This document shows positions 8,093 through 17,159 of a stretch of 64,000 nucleotides of DNA, one piece after another; position 1 is the first letter of the stretch, and every line of letters starts with the position of its first letter. Source of the stretch: Paraburkholderia caledonica NBRC 102488 (GTDB lineage: Bacteria > Pseudomonadota > Gammaproteobacteria > Burkholderiales > Burkholderiaceae); contig NZ_BAYE01000003.1 in the NCBI RefSeq assembly GCF_000685095.1, forward strand, positions 310,001 to 374,000, given 5' to 3'. The translations under genes were made by a program, and so were the position numbers. The notes beneath the pieces were generated by a model. That model worked only from the letters and a program-made list of their open reading frames with translations. It searched no databases and was not told the origin of the DNA.

Positions 8093-10717
8093 ATGAAAGC
8101 CGCCGAAATCCGCGAGAAATTCCTCAAGTTCTTCGAATCGAAGGGCCATACGATCGTTCGCTCGTCGAGCCTTGTGCCCGGCAACGACCCGACGCTGCTC
8201 TTCACCAATTCGGGAATGGTGCAGTTCAAAGATGTGTTCCTCGGCGCAGAGTCGCGTCCGTATTCGCGCGCCACTACCGCGCAGCGCAGCGTGCGCGCGG
8301 GCGGCAAGCACAACGATCTGGAAAACGTCGGCTATACCGCGCGCCACCATACGTTCTTCGAAATGCTCGGCAACTTCTCGTTCGGCGACTATTTCAAGCG
8401 TGACGCAATCCACTACGCGTGGGAACTGCTGACGCGCGTGTACCAGCTGCCGAAAGACAAGCTGTGGGTCACCGTCTATCACGAAGACGACGAAGCGCAC
8501 GACATCTGGGCGAAAGAAGTCGGCGTGCCGGTAGAGCGCATCATCCGCATCGGCGACAACAAGGGCGCGCGTTACGCCTCGGACAACTTCTGGCAAATGG
8601 CGGACACCGGCCCGTGCGGCCCGTGTTCGGAAATTTTCTACGACCACGGCCCGGACGTGTGGGGCGGCCCGCCGGGATCGCCGGAAGAAGACGGCGACCG
8701 CTACATCGAGATCTGGAATCTCGTGTTCATGCAATTCAATCGCGACGCGCAAGGCAACATGGCGCCGTTGCCCAAGCAGTGCGTCGACACAGGCATGGGT
8801 CTGGAGCGTATCGCCGCGGTGTTGCAGCACGTGCACAGCAACTATGAGATCGACCTGTTCCAGGCGCTCATCCAGGCTGCCGCGCGCGAAACCGGCGTGA
8901 GCGATCTCACGAACAACTCGCTGAAGGTGATCGCCGATCATATTCGCGCGTGCTCGTTCCTCATCGTCGACGGCGTGATTCCCGGCAATGAAGGTCGCGG
9001 CTACGTGCTGCGCCGTATCGTGCGTCGCGCTATCCGTCATGGCTACAAGCTCGGCAAGAAGGGCTCGTTCTTCCATCGCATGGTGGCCGATCTCGTCGCG
9101 CAAATGGGCGGCGCGTATCCGGAACTGAAGGACGCACAACAGCGCGTGACCGACGTGCTGCGTCAGGAAGAAGAACGCTTTTTCGAGACCATCGAGCACG
9201 GCATGTCGATTCTCGAAAACGCGCTGGCCGACCTCGAAAAGAAGGGCGGCAAGACACTCGACGGCGAACTTGCGTTCAAGCTGCACGATACGTATGGCTT
9301 CCCGCTCGACCTGACCGCCGACGTATGTCGTGAGCGCGAAGTGACAGTAGACGAAGCAGCGTTCGACGAAGCCATGGCGCGTCAGCGCGAACAGGCTCGC
9401 GCAGCGGGCAAGTTCAAGATGGCGCATGGGCTCGAATATTCAGGCGCGAAGACCACGTTCCACGGCTACGAAGAAATAATCTTCGACGACGCCAAGGTGA
9501 CCGCGCTTTATGTTGATGGTGCTTCGGTGCAGGAAGTCACGCACGGGCAGCAGGCCGTTGTCGTGCTGGATCACACGCCGTTCTACGCAGAGTCGGGCGG
9601 CCAGGTTGGCGATCAGGGCTTGCTCGCCAACGCGAGCGTGCGCTTTGCGGTATCCGACACGCTGAAAGTGCAGGCCGACGTGGTCGGTCATCACGGTACG
9701 CTCGAACAGGGCACGCTGAAGGTGGGCGACGTCGTCAAGGCTGAAATCGACGCGGTGCGCCGCGCACGCACGGCCCGCAACCACTCGGCCACGCACCTTA
9801 TGCACAAGGCGTTGCGCGAAGTGCTCGGCTCGCACGTGCAGCAGAAAGGCTCGCTCGTCGATCCGGACAAGACGCGTTTCGACTTCGCGCACAACGCGCC
9901 AATGACAGACGAACAGATCCGCCGCGTCGAAGAGATCGTCAACGCCGAAGTGCTCGCGAACGCACCGGGCATCGTGCGAGTCATGCCGTTCGACGAAGCG
10001 GTGAAGGGTGGCGCCATGGCGCTGTTCGGCGAGAAATACGGCGACGAAGTGCGCGTGCTCGACCTGGGCTTTTCCCGCGAGTTGTGCGGCGGCACGCACG
10101 TGCAACGCACCGGCGACATCGGTCTCTTCAAGATCGTGATGGAAGGCGGTGTGGCGGCAGGGATTCGTCGCGTGGAAGCCATCACGGGCGACAACGCCGT
10201 GCGCTTCGTGCAGGACCTCGACGCGCGCATCAATGCCGCGGCGGCCGTGCTGAAAGCGCAACCGTCCGAACTGACGCAACGCATCACCCAGGTGCAGGAT
10301 CAGGTGAAGCAGCTTGAGAAGGAACTGAGCGCGCTCAAGTCGAAGATGGCGTCGAGCCAGGGCGACGAACTTGCCGGTCAGGCGATCGAAGTGGCCGGCG
10401 TGCAGGTTCTGGCCGCCACGCTAGAAGGCGCAGATGTGAAGACGCTGCGCGAAACGGTGGACAAGCTCAAGGACAAGCTGAAGAGCGCGGCGATCGTGCT
10501 GGCTTCCGTCGAGGGCGGCAAGGTCAGCCTGATCGCCGGAGTCACCGCGGACGCGAGCAAGAAGGTCAAGGCGGGCGAGCTCGTCAACTTCGTCGCGCAG
10601 CAGGTGGGCGGCAAGGGCGGTGGCCGGCCGGATATGGCGCAGGCTGGCGGGACCGAGCCGGCAAATCTGCCCGCAGCGCTTGCTGGTGTGAAGGGGTGGG
10701 TCGAAGCACAGCTTTGA
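8093..10717 (+). CDS. alaS: Alanyl-tRNA synthetase
   Basis: The product has 874 residues, full length for bacterial AlaRS, a class II synthetase that charges tRNA-Ala. The catalytic domain starts [19 protein letters not shown]. The editing domain has the zinc-binding HSATH (His564, His568) and CGGTH (Cys665, His669). The C-terminal coiled coil (about residues 720-770) and the glycine-rich C-Ala end [15 protein letters not shown] are present. No Shine-Dalgarno sequence stands close to the ATG at 8093. The expected family N-terminus begins here, so the start is safe. It stands alone on the plus strand between two minus-strand genes. Confidence 0.98.
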   Translation: MKAAEIREKFLKFFESKGHTIVRSSSLVPGNDPTLLFTNSGMVQFKDVFLGAESRPYSRATTAQRSVRAGGKHNDLENVGYTARHHTFFEMLGNFSFGDYFKRDAIHYAWELLTRVYQLPKDKLWVTVYHEDDEAHDIWAKEVGVPVERIIRIGDNKGARYASDNFWQMADTGPCGPCSEIFYDHGPDVWGGPPGSPEEDGDRYIEIWNLVFMQFNRDAQGNMAPLPKQCVDTGMGLERIAAVLQHVHSNYEIDLFQALIQAAARETGVSDLTNNSLKVIADHIRACSFLIVDGVIPGNEGRGYVLRRIVRRAIRHGYKLGKKGSFFHRMVADLVAQMGGAYPELKDAQQRVTDVLRQEEERFFETIEHGMSILENALADLEKKGGKTLDGELAFKLHDTYGFPLDLTADVCREREVTVDEAAFDEAMARQREQARAAGKFKMAHGLEYSGAKTTFHGYEEIIFDDAKVTALYVDGASVQEVTHGQQAVVVLDHTPFYAESGGQVGDQGLLANASVRFAVSDTLKVQADVVGHHGTLEQGTLKVGDVVKAEIDAVRRARTARNHSATHLMHKALREVLGSHVQQKGSLVDPDKTRFDFAHNAPMTDEQIRRVEEIVNAEVLANAPGIVRVMPFDEAVKGGAMALFGEKYGDEVRVLDLGFSRELCGGTHVQRTGDIGLFKIVMEGGVAAGIRRVEAITGDNAVRFVQDLDARINAAAAVLKAQPSELTQRITQVQDQVKQLEKELSALKSKMASSQGDELAGQAIEVAGVQVLAATLEGADVKTLRETVDKLKDKLKSAAIVLASVEGGKVSLIAGVTADASKKVKAGELVNFVAQQVGGKGGGRPDMAQAGGTEPANLPAALAGVKGWVEAQL

Positions 10718-10728
10718 TCGGGTTTCGA

Positions 10729-10752
10729 TCCGGCCGTTATGGGCTGGATCGG
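10729..10752 (+). terminator. Weak hairpin after alaS
   Basis: GATCCGGCC and GGCTGGATC pair with one G-T pair around a 6-base loop, 11 bases after the alaS stop. There is no T run, so it may be a 3'-end stabiliser rather than an intrinsic terminator. Confidence 0.3.
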
Positions 10753-10950
10753 GCCAAACCTCGCCGAAAGGATCTGAATTGGGTCACGCGGTGCGTCGGA
10801 TTGTCGGCGTGGCGCGTGGCCCGATTTTTTTACTGCGTCGGCGTTCGGTTAGCGTTTCGGGTGAACCGTTCGGGAGCGAGACACGGCGGCGTGACGCGTC
10901 TACCGGCCAATTTCAGATCCTCGCTGTGCGTCCAGCGCCGCAGCGAAAAA

Positions 10951-11997
10951 TCAAGCGACGCCAGCGCTCATGCCAGCGCGAACGCCTGGATCCGCACCCG
11001 CACCCGCACCCGCACCCGCACCCGCACCCGCACCCGCACCCGCACCCGCACCCGCACCCGCAGCTACCTCCACCGTGACACCCCCAGCGCTCTCCTGCGC
11101 GACCAGAGTCTGCTTAAGCGCGTTGAGGGCGGACGAAAAATGCCCACGTCGCCAGACGAGCAACGTCTCGATCACACCGATGTCGGGCAAGTCATGCACA
11201 GCAATGTTGCTCGCATCCGCTTGCAGTCCCAGCACGGAGCGGGGCGCGACCGCCACCCCGGCGCCGGCGGCCACGCAAGCCACGATCGCATGATAAGAGC
11301 CGAGTTCCAGCACCCGCGCCGGCCTCACGCCGTGCTCCATATACCATTTCTCGATGTAAGCCCGGTAGGCGCAGCCGCGTTCGAATGCAACGAGCGTCGA
11401 TAGCGCGATGTCGCGCACTCCGCGAATGGGCCGATGGCCGCGCGGCGTCAGCATCACCAGTTCCTCCCTGAACACCGGCACAGTCTCGAACAAGTCGCCG
11501 AGCGCCGCCGCGTCCAGTGGTGTCGCCACGAGAGCGGCGTCCACTTCGAATTCGCGCACCCGTTCGATCAGCTTGCCGGTCGTACCGGTTTCCAGTTCGA
11601 GGGCGACGTCGGGCCATTGCTGGTGATAGCGGGCGAGCAACCCTGGAAGACGTGTTGCCGCGACACTTTCCATCGTGCCCAGACGCAGCCGGCCGCTCGG
11701 ACGGTCAGCGCGCACCGCGTGGCGTGCTTCGTCTGCAAGAGCGAGCAGCCGTTCGGCGTACGGCAGGAGCGTCTCGCCGGCGGGCGTCAGCACGAGGCGC
11801 CGCCCGTCGCGGATGAAGAGATCCGCTCCGAGTTGCTCCTCAAGCTGTTTGATGCGCGTGGTGACATTCGATTGCACGCGATTGAGCTTCGCGGCGGCGC
11901 GGGTCACGCCGTTCTCGCGCACCACTGCCCGAAAAATCGTCAAGGCTGCCAGGTCCACGATTCTCTCCTCGCGATGGATGGTATCCAAATTATTCAT
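10951..11997 (-). CDS. LysR-type transcriptional regulator with a repeat-encoded Ala-Gly tail
   Basis: The product has 348 residues. After a short lead, VDLAALTIFRAVVRENGVTRAA starts the winged helix-turn-helix (about residues 12-70), and an inducer-binding domain of normal length follows to about residue 300. Family members usually end near there. Here a tail of about 45 residues follows, dominated by alternating Gly and Ala encoded by a hexamer repeat (10992-11062). The start is the ATG at 11997; a frame further upstream is not LysR-like. It is divergent from the MFS transporter gene, which it probably regulates. The inducer is unknown. Confidence 0.88.
   Translation of the reverse strand: MNNLDTIHREERIVDLAALTIFRAVVRENGVTRAAAKLNRVQSNVTTRIKQLEEQLGADLFIRDGRRLVLTPAGETLLPYAERLLALADEARHAVRADRPSGRLRLGTMESVAATRLPGLLARYHQQWPDVALELETGTTGKLIERVREFEVDAALVATPLDAAALGDLFETVPVFREELVMLTPRGHRPIRGVRDIALSTLVAFERGCAYRAYIEKWYMEHGVRPARVLELGSYHAIVACVAAGAGVAVAPRSVLGLQADASNIAVHDLPDIGVIETLLVWRRGHFSSALNALKQTLVAQESAGGVTVEVAAGAGAGAGAGAGAGAGAGAGAGADPGVRAGMSAGVA
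10992..11062. repeat. Perfect hexanucleotide tandem repeat, CCGCAC x 11.8
   Basis: Eleven exact CCGCAC units run from 10992 to 11057, followed by five more matching bases. On the minus strand they code for alternating Gly and Ala at about residues 312-336 of the LysR protein. Because the unit is six bases, copy-number change would lengthen or shorten the tail without shifting the frame. Confidence 0.95.
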
Positions 11998-12026
11998 TTT
12001 CCATGATCGAATCGTCAAGCTAATAT
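11998..12026 (+). promoter_or_regulatory. Possible sigma-70 promoter of the MFS gene
   Basis: TTTCCA (4 of 6 to consensus) and TAATAT (12021-12026) are spaced by 17 bases in the LysR/MFS divergent region, about 125 bases before the MFS start. The assignment is tentative. Confidence 0.3.
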
Positions 12027-12150
12027 GGATACAGCTTCTGCTCAGGCGCCGCCCGCATGCTGGGCGGCGATGGTGCCGACCACGCCGCAGCTCACGCGAG
12101 TTGCCGCGCGGCTTCCTGCATGTCGCGCGCTTTTCCTTCAACGGCCATCC

Positions 12151-13728
12151 ATGAACAATCCTGCTTCCCAAGCCCAATTCATGTCCGCGGCACCCCATGC
12201 CGCCCGGCGCGCAGCGTTCGCCTGTATGGTGACGCTGGCCGTCGCGCTCGGAGTCGGGCGGTTTGCGTTCACGCCGCTGTTGCCGCTGATGCTGCACGGC
12301 GGCGGCGTGTTCGGTCAGCCGCCGATCGACATCCAGCACGGCGGCTGGCTGGCGTCATTCAATTACGCGGGCTACTTCGTCGGCGCATTGACGTGCGCGG
12401 CGTTGCGGGTCGAGCCCGCCCGGATGGTGCGCTCGGGCCTCGTGCTGACCGTTCTGTTGACACTGGCAATGGGCGTCACGAGTCAGTTCTGGGTGTGGGC
12501 TGTCGTGCGCTTCATCGCCGGGGCGGTGAGCGCCTGGACTTTCGTGTTTGCGTCGCAATGGGGCCTGCGGCGGCTCGCGGAACTCGGTCAGCCTGCATGG
12601 AGCGGCGTGATTTACACGGGACCGGGCGTGGGCATCGTCGGAACCGGCTTGCTGGTCAGCGCGGCGGGTGGTTATGGCGCGACGGTGGGTTGGATCGGCT
12701 TCGGCTTGATCTCGGCGGTTCTGGCGGTGGTGGTCTGGTCCGCGTTCGGCGCGCCGGCCGGTGCCAGTTCGGGTGCCGGGAGTGCGCGTCGCCGCTCCGC
12801 GCCTTTAGTCAATGCAAGGGCGATGGAAGAAGGGCCGGCTAGCGGACCGTTCACTGGAACTGTGGCGGGTGCCGCTCAACGCACCGGTCAACAACGCACA
12901 TCGAGCTATGTCCCGGCGACGCGCGGCCCAACGGCGCCGCAGGGTCTGGCTGCCGCGAACTCCGGCGTAACCACAGCAAAGAGTTTTGCCACCGCCGCGC
13001 CTGACGCCATCAAAGCAAACGGCGCCGCCGCTGCAACCGCACATGCAACCGTAACGCCCGGTCCGGCCGCGGCGACGCCCGACGCCGCCGCGCGAAGCGA
13101 CTATGGCCACGCAACTCGCCCGACCATGAGCGACGAGCGTCGCAGCCACCCCGCGGACGCCTTCTGGCTCGTCGTCCTTTACGGTGTGCCCGGCTTCGGC
13201 TACATCATTACCGCGACGTTTCTGCCAGTTATCGCGCGTCATGCGCTGCCCGGCTCGCCGTGGCCCGACCTGTTCTGGCCGATGTTCGGGGCTGCGCTGA
13301 TCGTCGGTGCATTGCTGGCCGCGCGGCTGCCGCTGCACGTGGACAATCGCGTGTTGCTGGCCGGCAGTTACGTGTTGCAAGCCTGCGGTATCGCGCTCGG
13401 CATTGTCTGGCCGACGGCGGGCGGCTTCTCACTCGGAAGCATTCTGATCGGCGTGCCCTTTACTGCAATTACCTTGTTCGCGATGCGTGAGGCACGGCGT
13501 CTGCGCGGCGACGACGCGGCCGGCCTCATGGGCTATGCCACTGCCGCCTACGGCCTCGGCCAGATCATCGGACCGCTCGTGGCCGCGCCGATCGCCGCGC
13601 ATACCGGCTCGTTTTCGCCGGCTCTTTGGCTGGCGGCCGGCGTGCTGTTGCTGGGGGCGGCCGGCCTCGTCGCCGTCGCGAAAATGCCTCGCGGGCGAGG
13701 GCGCATGCCGGAGTGCGGCTGCGGTTAA
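12151..13728 (+). CDS. YbfB/YjiJ family MFS transporter with a long central insert
   Basis: The product has 525 residues and is an inner-membrane transporter. ACMVTLAVALGVGRFAFTPL near the N-terminus is the signature of the YbfB/YjiJ (MFS_4) group. Twelve hydrophobic segments can be drawn, six on each side of an insert of about 125 residues (about 205-332). The insert is rich in Ala, Thr, Pro and Gly and has no hydrophobic helix. Without it the protein would be about 400 residues, the normal length. The insert sits in the loop between helices 6 and 7, expected to be cytoplasmic. The substrate is unknown. It is divergent from the LysR gene. Starts at 12151 or 12181 are both possible. Confidence 0.87.
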   Translation: MNNPASQAQFMSAAPHAARRAAFACMVTLAVALGVGRFAFTPLLPLMLHGGGVFGQPPIDIQHGGWLASFNYAGYFVGALTCAALRVEPARMVRSGLVLTVLLTLAMGVTSQFWVWAVVRFIAGAVSAWTFVFASQWGLRRLAELGQPAWSGVIYTGPGVGIVGTGLLVSAAGGYGATVGWIGFGLISAVLAVVVWSAFGAPAGASSGAGSARRRSAPLVNARAMEEGPASGPFTGTVAGAAQRTGQQRTSSYVPATRGPTAPQGLAAANSGVTTAKSFATAAPDAIKANGAAAATAHATVTPGPAAATPDAAARSDYGHATRPTMSDERRSHPADAFWLVVLYGVPGFGYIITATFLPVIARHALPGSPWPDLFWPMFGAALIVGALLAARLPLHVDNRVLLAGSYVLQACGIALGIVWPTAGGFSLGSILIGVPFTAITLFAMREARRLRGDDAAGLMGYATAAYGLGQIIGPLVAAPIAAHTGSFSPALWLAAGVLLLGAAGLVAVAKMPRGRGRMPECGCG

Positions 13729-13931
13729 CGCCGCGGTTGGACACCGGCGGAAAGTTTGCCGAACGTCGCGCAGCCCGGTGATGAGACAGCGGGCCGTCGC
13801 GTCGTTCGGTTGCGTACTCGTGCTTGGACACCCACGCAAAAACCTCGCGCTTGACCCCTACATTCGGACCGCACGAGCTCACCCCCAAAACCGCACCCCT
13901 CAAAAAACAAATCCCGCCCGCTGGCACTAAA

Positions 13932-13949
13932 ATGACGGCTTTCCGTCAT
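13932..13949. promoter_or_regulatory. Inverted repeat upstream of the threonine aldolase gene
   Basis: ATGACGG and CCGTCAT form a perfect 7-bp inverted repeat around CTTT, 34 bases before the ltaE start and overlapping a -10-like TAAAAT (13928-13933). It could be an operator or an mRNA hairpin. Confidence 0.35.
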
Positions 13950-13983
13950 CCCCGCGCGTCTGTCGCCGGCCGCGCCGCTCACC

Positions 13984-15015
13984 ATGCAACATTTCGCGTC
14001 CGACAACTACGCCGGCATCTGTCCCGAAGCGCTCCATGCGCTGATCGCCGCTAACAACAGCGGCCACGAACCGGCCTATGGCGACGACTCCTGGACCAAT
14101 CAGGTATGCGACCGTCTGCGCGAACTGTTCGAGACCGATTGCGAAGTATTTTTCGTGTTCAACGGCACGGCGGCCAATTCGCTTGCGCTCGCGTCGCTTT
14201 GCCAGTCATACCACTCGGTGATCTGCCATGAACTCGCGCACATCGAAACCGACGAATGCGGCGGCCCCGAGTTCTTCTCTGGCGGCTCGAAGCTGCTCAC
14301 GGCGCCCGGCATCGGCGGCAAACTCACGCCTGATGCGATCGAGGCGGTCGTCACGCGCCGCGCCGACATTCACTACCCGAAGCCCAAGGTCGTCACGCTC
14401 ACGCAGTCGACCGAAGTCGGCACCGTCTACACGGTCGAGGAAGTGCGTGCGATCGCTGCGATCGCCAAGCGGCGTCATCTGAAGGTGCATATGGACGGCG
14501 CGCGTTTCGCGAATGCGGTCGCCGCGCTCGATGTGCATCCGTCCGAGATCACCTGGCGCGCGGGCGTCGACGTACTGTGTTTCGGTGGCACCAAGAACGG
14601 CTTGCCGGTGGGCGAAGCGGTGGTGTTCTTCGACCGCGCGCTCGCTGCCGACTTCGCCTACCGTCTGAAGCAGGCGGGCCAGCTTGCTTCCAAGATGCGC
14701 TTCATTTCTGCGCCGTGGCTCGGCCTGCTCGATAACGACGTGTGGCTGCGCAACGCGCGTCACGCGAACGCGATGGCGCAACTGCTGAAAACGCGGTTGC
14801 AGGAAATTCCGGGCGTCAGCATCATGTTCCCGCGCGAGTCGAACGCGGTCTTCGCGCAGTTGCCCGCGCAAGCCGCGAAGGCCATGCGCGCGCGCGGCTG
14901 GAAGTTCTACGAGTTCATCGGCGCGGGCGGCTGCCGGCTGATGTGCGCGTGGGACACGCAGCCCGAAACGGTCGAGCGTTTCGCAACCGAAGTCGGCGAG
15001 TTGTGCGCGGCGTAA
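13984..15015 (+). CDS. ltaE: Low-specificity L-threonine aldolase
   Basis: The product is a 343-residue PLP enzyme of fold type I that splits L-threonine and allo-threonine into glycine and acetaldehyde. It begins FASDNYAGICPEALHAL. HMDGARFANA binds the cofactor ring, and Lys204 in CFGGTKNG is the Schiff-base lysine. EPAYGDDSWT near residue 30 and the C-terminal GAGGCRLMCAW region are as in bacterial LtaE proteins. The length is normal. The next gene follows after 85 bases on the same strand. An inverted repeat and a TAAAAT box lie just upstream. Confidence 0.93.
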   Translation: MQHFASDNYAGICPEALHALIAANNSGHEPAYGDDSWTNQVCDRLRELFETDCEVFFVFNGTAANSLALASLCQSYHSVICHELAHIETDECGGPEFFSGGSKLLTAPGIGGKLTPDAIEAVVTRRADIHYPKPKVVTLTQSTEVGTVYTVEEVRAIAAIAKRRHLKVHMDGARFANAVAALDVHPSEITWRAGVDVLCFGGTKNGLPVGEAVVFFDRALAADFAYRLKQAGQLASKMRFISAPWLGLLDNDVWLRNARHANAMAQLLKTRLQEIPGVSIMFPRESNAVFAQLPAQAAKAMRARGWKFYEFIGAGGCRLMCAWDTQPETVERFATEVGELCAA

Positions 15016-15100
15016 CAATGCGTCCGCCGTGTAAGCCGCCACGCCGAAATGCCGCCAGCGCGCCGCGCCGGCAAAGACCGAACCTCCAAGTCACCTCACC

Positions 15101-15631
15101 ATGACCGAATACCGATTTTGTCCCCGCTGCGCGACGCCGTTGACGGAGCGCGTCGACGCCGAGCATGAAGGCGGGCGCATCCGCCAGACCTGTCCCGATG
15201 CCGGATGCGGCTACGTGCACTGGAACAATCCGCTGCCAGTGGTCGCGGCGATCGTCGAATACGAGGGCAAGATTCTGCTGGCGCGCAACGCCGCGTGGGC
15301 GGAGGGCGTCTTTGCGCTGATCACGGGCTTCCTCGAAAACGGCGAGACGCCGGAAGAGGGCATTGCGCGCGAGGTGCTTGAAGAGACGTCGTTGCATGCC
15401 CAGTCGGTCGAACTGATCGGCGTGTACGAATTCATTCGCAAGAACGAACTGATCATCGCGTATCACGTGAAGGCAAACGGCACGATCTCTCTGTCGCCGG
15501 AACTGCTCGAGTACCGGCTGGTCGAGCCGGCGAAGCTGCGGCCGTGGCGCGCCGGCACCGGGCAGGCGCTCGGGGAATGGATGCGGCGGCGCGGCCTGCC
15601 GTTCGAATTCGTCGACAAGCCGGGGCAATAG
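15101..15631 (+). CDS. Zinc-ribbon Nudix hydrolase, Nudix-box variant
   Basis: The product has 176 residues. An N-terminal zinc ribbon (CPRC at residues 7-10 and a second Cys pair at 31 and 36) is followed by a Nudix domain. The Nudix box GFLENGETPEEGIAREVLEE keeps Gly, Glu and the REVxEE core, but the final Gly is replaced by Ser (EETSL). The arrangement resembles the C-terminal half of NADH pyrophosphatase NudC without its N-terminal domain. The substrate is not known; NAD-linked or RNA-cap substrates would be guesses. The ATG at 15101 follows CAAGTCACCTCACC, a weak ribosome site. It lies between ltaE and the thioesterase gene on the same strand. Confidence 0.85.
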   Translation: MTEYRFCPRCATPLTERVDAEHEGGRIRQTCPDAGCGYVHWNNPLPVVAAIVEYEGKILLARNAAWAEGVFALITGFLENGETPEEGIAREVLEETSLHAQSVELIGVYEFIRKNELIIAYHVKANGTISLSPELLEYRLVEPAKLRPWRAGTGQALGEWMRRRGLPFEFVDKPGQ

Positions 15632-15760
15632 TCGTGAGCGGCCATGATCGCCAGTAACCTCGGCGAGACGGACAGCGCCGCGGCGACCACGGCAACGGCA
15701 GGTGCCGCCCCAAACCCAACCGCACTCCGACACCACCACTCAAGCGACCCAGCTACCCCA

Positions 15761-16216
15761 ATGTCCAAGCCCGCCGCCGCGTCACGAAGCTCGTACCCGC
15801 ATTTTCTCGCCATCACCACGCGCTGGATGGACAACGACGTCTACGGTCACGTGAACAATGTCGTCTATTACAGCTACTTCGATACGGTGGTGAACGAGTA
15901 TCTTATCCGCGCCGGCGTGCTCGATCTGGAGCGCGGCGAAACGATCGGGCTGGTGGTCGAGACGCATTGCAACTACTTTGCGCCGCTCGTGTTTCCTGAG
16001 CGCGTCGAAGCAGGCTTGCGAGTGACGCGGCTCGGCACGTCGAGCGTGCGCTACGAAGTGGGACTCTTCAAGGAGGGCAGCGACGAAGCCGCCGCGCACG
16101 GCCACTTCGTGCACGTGTACGTGGATCGCGTCACTCGCCGTCCAGTGAGCCTGCCCGATGCACTGCGCGAGGCGCTCGAGCCGATCCGCGTTGGCATCGG
16201 CACAGCGGCGGATTAG
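15761..16216 (+). CDS. 4-hydroxybenzoyl-CoA thioesterase family (hot-dog) acyl-CoA thioesterase
   Basis: The product is 151 residues from the ATG at 15761. An in-frame ATG at 15644 adds 39 low-complexity residues, and neither start has a strong ribosome site. RWMDNDVYGHVNN carries the catalytic Asp26 and the GHVNN helix of the 4HBT/YbgC hot-dog family. ETHCNYFAPLVFPE and a strand with HVYVDR complete the fold. These tetramers hydrolyse acyl- or aryl-CoA thioesters in the cytoplasm. The GTG start of a branched-chain type permease follows four bases later, so the genes may be co-transcribed. The substrate is unknown. Confidence 0.85.
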   Translation: MSKPAAASRSSYPHFLAITTRWMDNDVYGHVNNVVYYSYFDTVVNEYLIRAGVLDLERGETIGLVVETHCNYFAPLVFPERVEAGLRVTRLGTSSVRYEVGLFKEGSDEAAAHGHFVHVYVDRVTRRPVSLPDALREALEPIRVGIGTAAD

Positions 16217-16220
16217 GCAC

Positions 16221-17159
16221 GTGCAGTCGTTAGCCATCAACCTGCTTAACGGGATCAGCTTCGGACTGCTGCTCTTCATGCTGTCGGCCGGGCTGACGTT
16301 GATCTTCAGCATGCTCGGCGTGCTGAACTTCGCGCATGCGAGCTTCTACATGCTTGGCGCCTACGTCGGTTATTCGGTGGCCGCGCGGGCCGGGTTCTGG
16401 AGCGCGCTCGTGATTGCGCCGCTCGTCGTCGGTTCGATCGGTGCTGCGTTGGAGCGCTGGCTGTTGCGCCGGGTGCGAAGTCATGGCCATCTGGCGGAAT
16501 TGCTGCTGACGTTCGGCGCTGCCTATGTGCTCGGCGAACTCGTGAAGCTCGGCTGGGGTTTGAGTCCGCTCGGCGCGAGCGTGCCGGCCGCGCTGGACGG
16601 TCCGCTCTTCACGCTCTACGGCGCCACGTTCGCGCGTTATCGCGCGTTCATGATGCTCGTCTCTCTTGTGATGCTCGTCTCGCTGTACGCGGTGCTGCGC
16701 GTATCGAAGGCGGGCCTCATCGTGCGGGCCGCGCTGACGCACCCGAGCGCCGTCGAAGCTCTCGGCCACAACGTGCCGCGCGTCTTCACCGGCGTTTTCG
16801 CGGCGGGCACGGCGCTCGCCGCGCTGGCCGGCGTGATCGGCGCGCCGCTTTCCGTGATCGAACCGGCCATGGCCGAATCGCTCGGCTCGATTGTGTTCGT
16901 CGTCGTGGTGATAGGCGGGCTCGGATCGCTGGGTGGCGCGCTGGCTGCGTCGCTGCTGATCGGCTGTGTGCAGACACTGGCGGTGGCGAGCGACGTTTCG
17001 CTCGGCGACGTGCTCGCTACGTTCGACGCTTCGCTGCCGCGCGAATGGGACGCGCTGACGCTCGCGCAGCTTGCGCCGCTGATTCCGTACCTGCTGCTCG
17101 TCGGCATGCTGGCGCTGCGCCCGCGCGGACTCTTCGGCCGGCGCGACGATCATGCGTGA
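16221..17159 (+). CDS. Branched-chain-type ABC transporter permease (LivH family)
   Basis: The product has 312 residues with about eight hydrophobic helices. The start is a GTG at 16221, giving QSLAINLLNGISFGLLLFML, the usual LivH N-terminus; upstream residues overlap the thioesterase. TLIFSMLGVLNFAHASFYMLGAY is the LivH signature, and VVVIGGLGSLGGAL is the late cytoplasmic loop that contacts the ATPase. This subunit forms half the channel for branched-chain amino acids, amides or aromatic acids. The next gene overlaps by eight bases. No binding-protein gene is found among the neighbours. Confidence 0.9.
   Translation: MQSLAINLLNGISFGLLLFMLSAGLTLIFSMLGVLNFAHASFYMLGAYVGYSVAARAGFWSALVIAPLVVGSIGAALERWLLRRVRSHGHLAELLLTFGAAYVLGELVKLGWGLSPLGASVPAALDGPLFTLYGATFARYRAFMMLVSLVMLVSLYAVLRVSKAGLIVRAALTHPSAVEALGHNVPRVFTGVFAAGTALAALAGVIGAPLSVIEPAMAESLGSIVFVVVVIGGLGSLGGALAASLLIGCVQTLAVASDVSLGDVLATFDASLPREWDALTLAQLAPLIPYLLLVGMLALRPRGLFGRRDDHA

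Noticed and set aside
10992..11062. Classic on/off phase variation by repeat slippage
   Set aside because: The unit is six bases, so gain or loss keeps the frame; only tail length could vary.
10696..11403. Plus-strand frame with Arg-Thr repeats, and others with His-Pro repeats
   Set aside because: These are other readings of the CCGCAC hexamer in the LysR gene; the LysR frame has clear domain similarity.
11982..12031. TATCCA...TGGATA pair in the LysR/MFS divergent region as LysR site
   Set aside because: One arm lies within the LysR coding sequence and the spacing does not fit a T-N11-A box.
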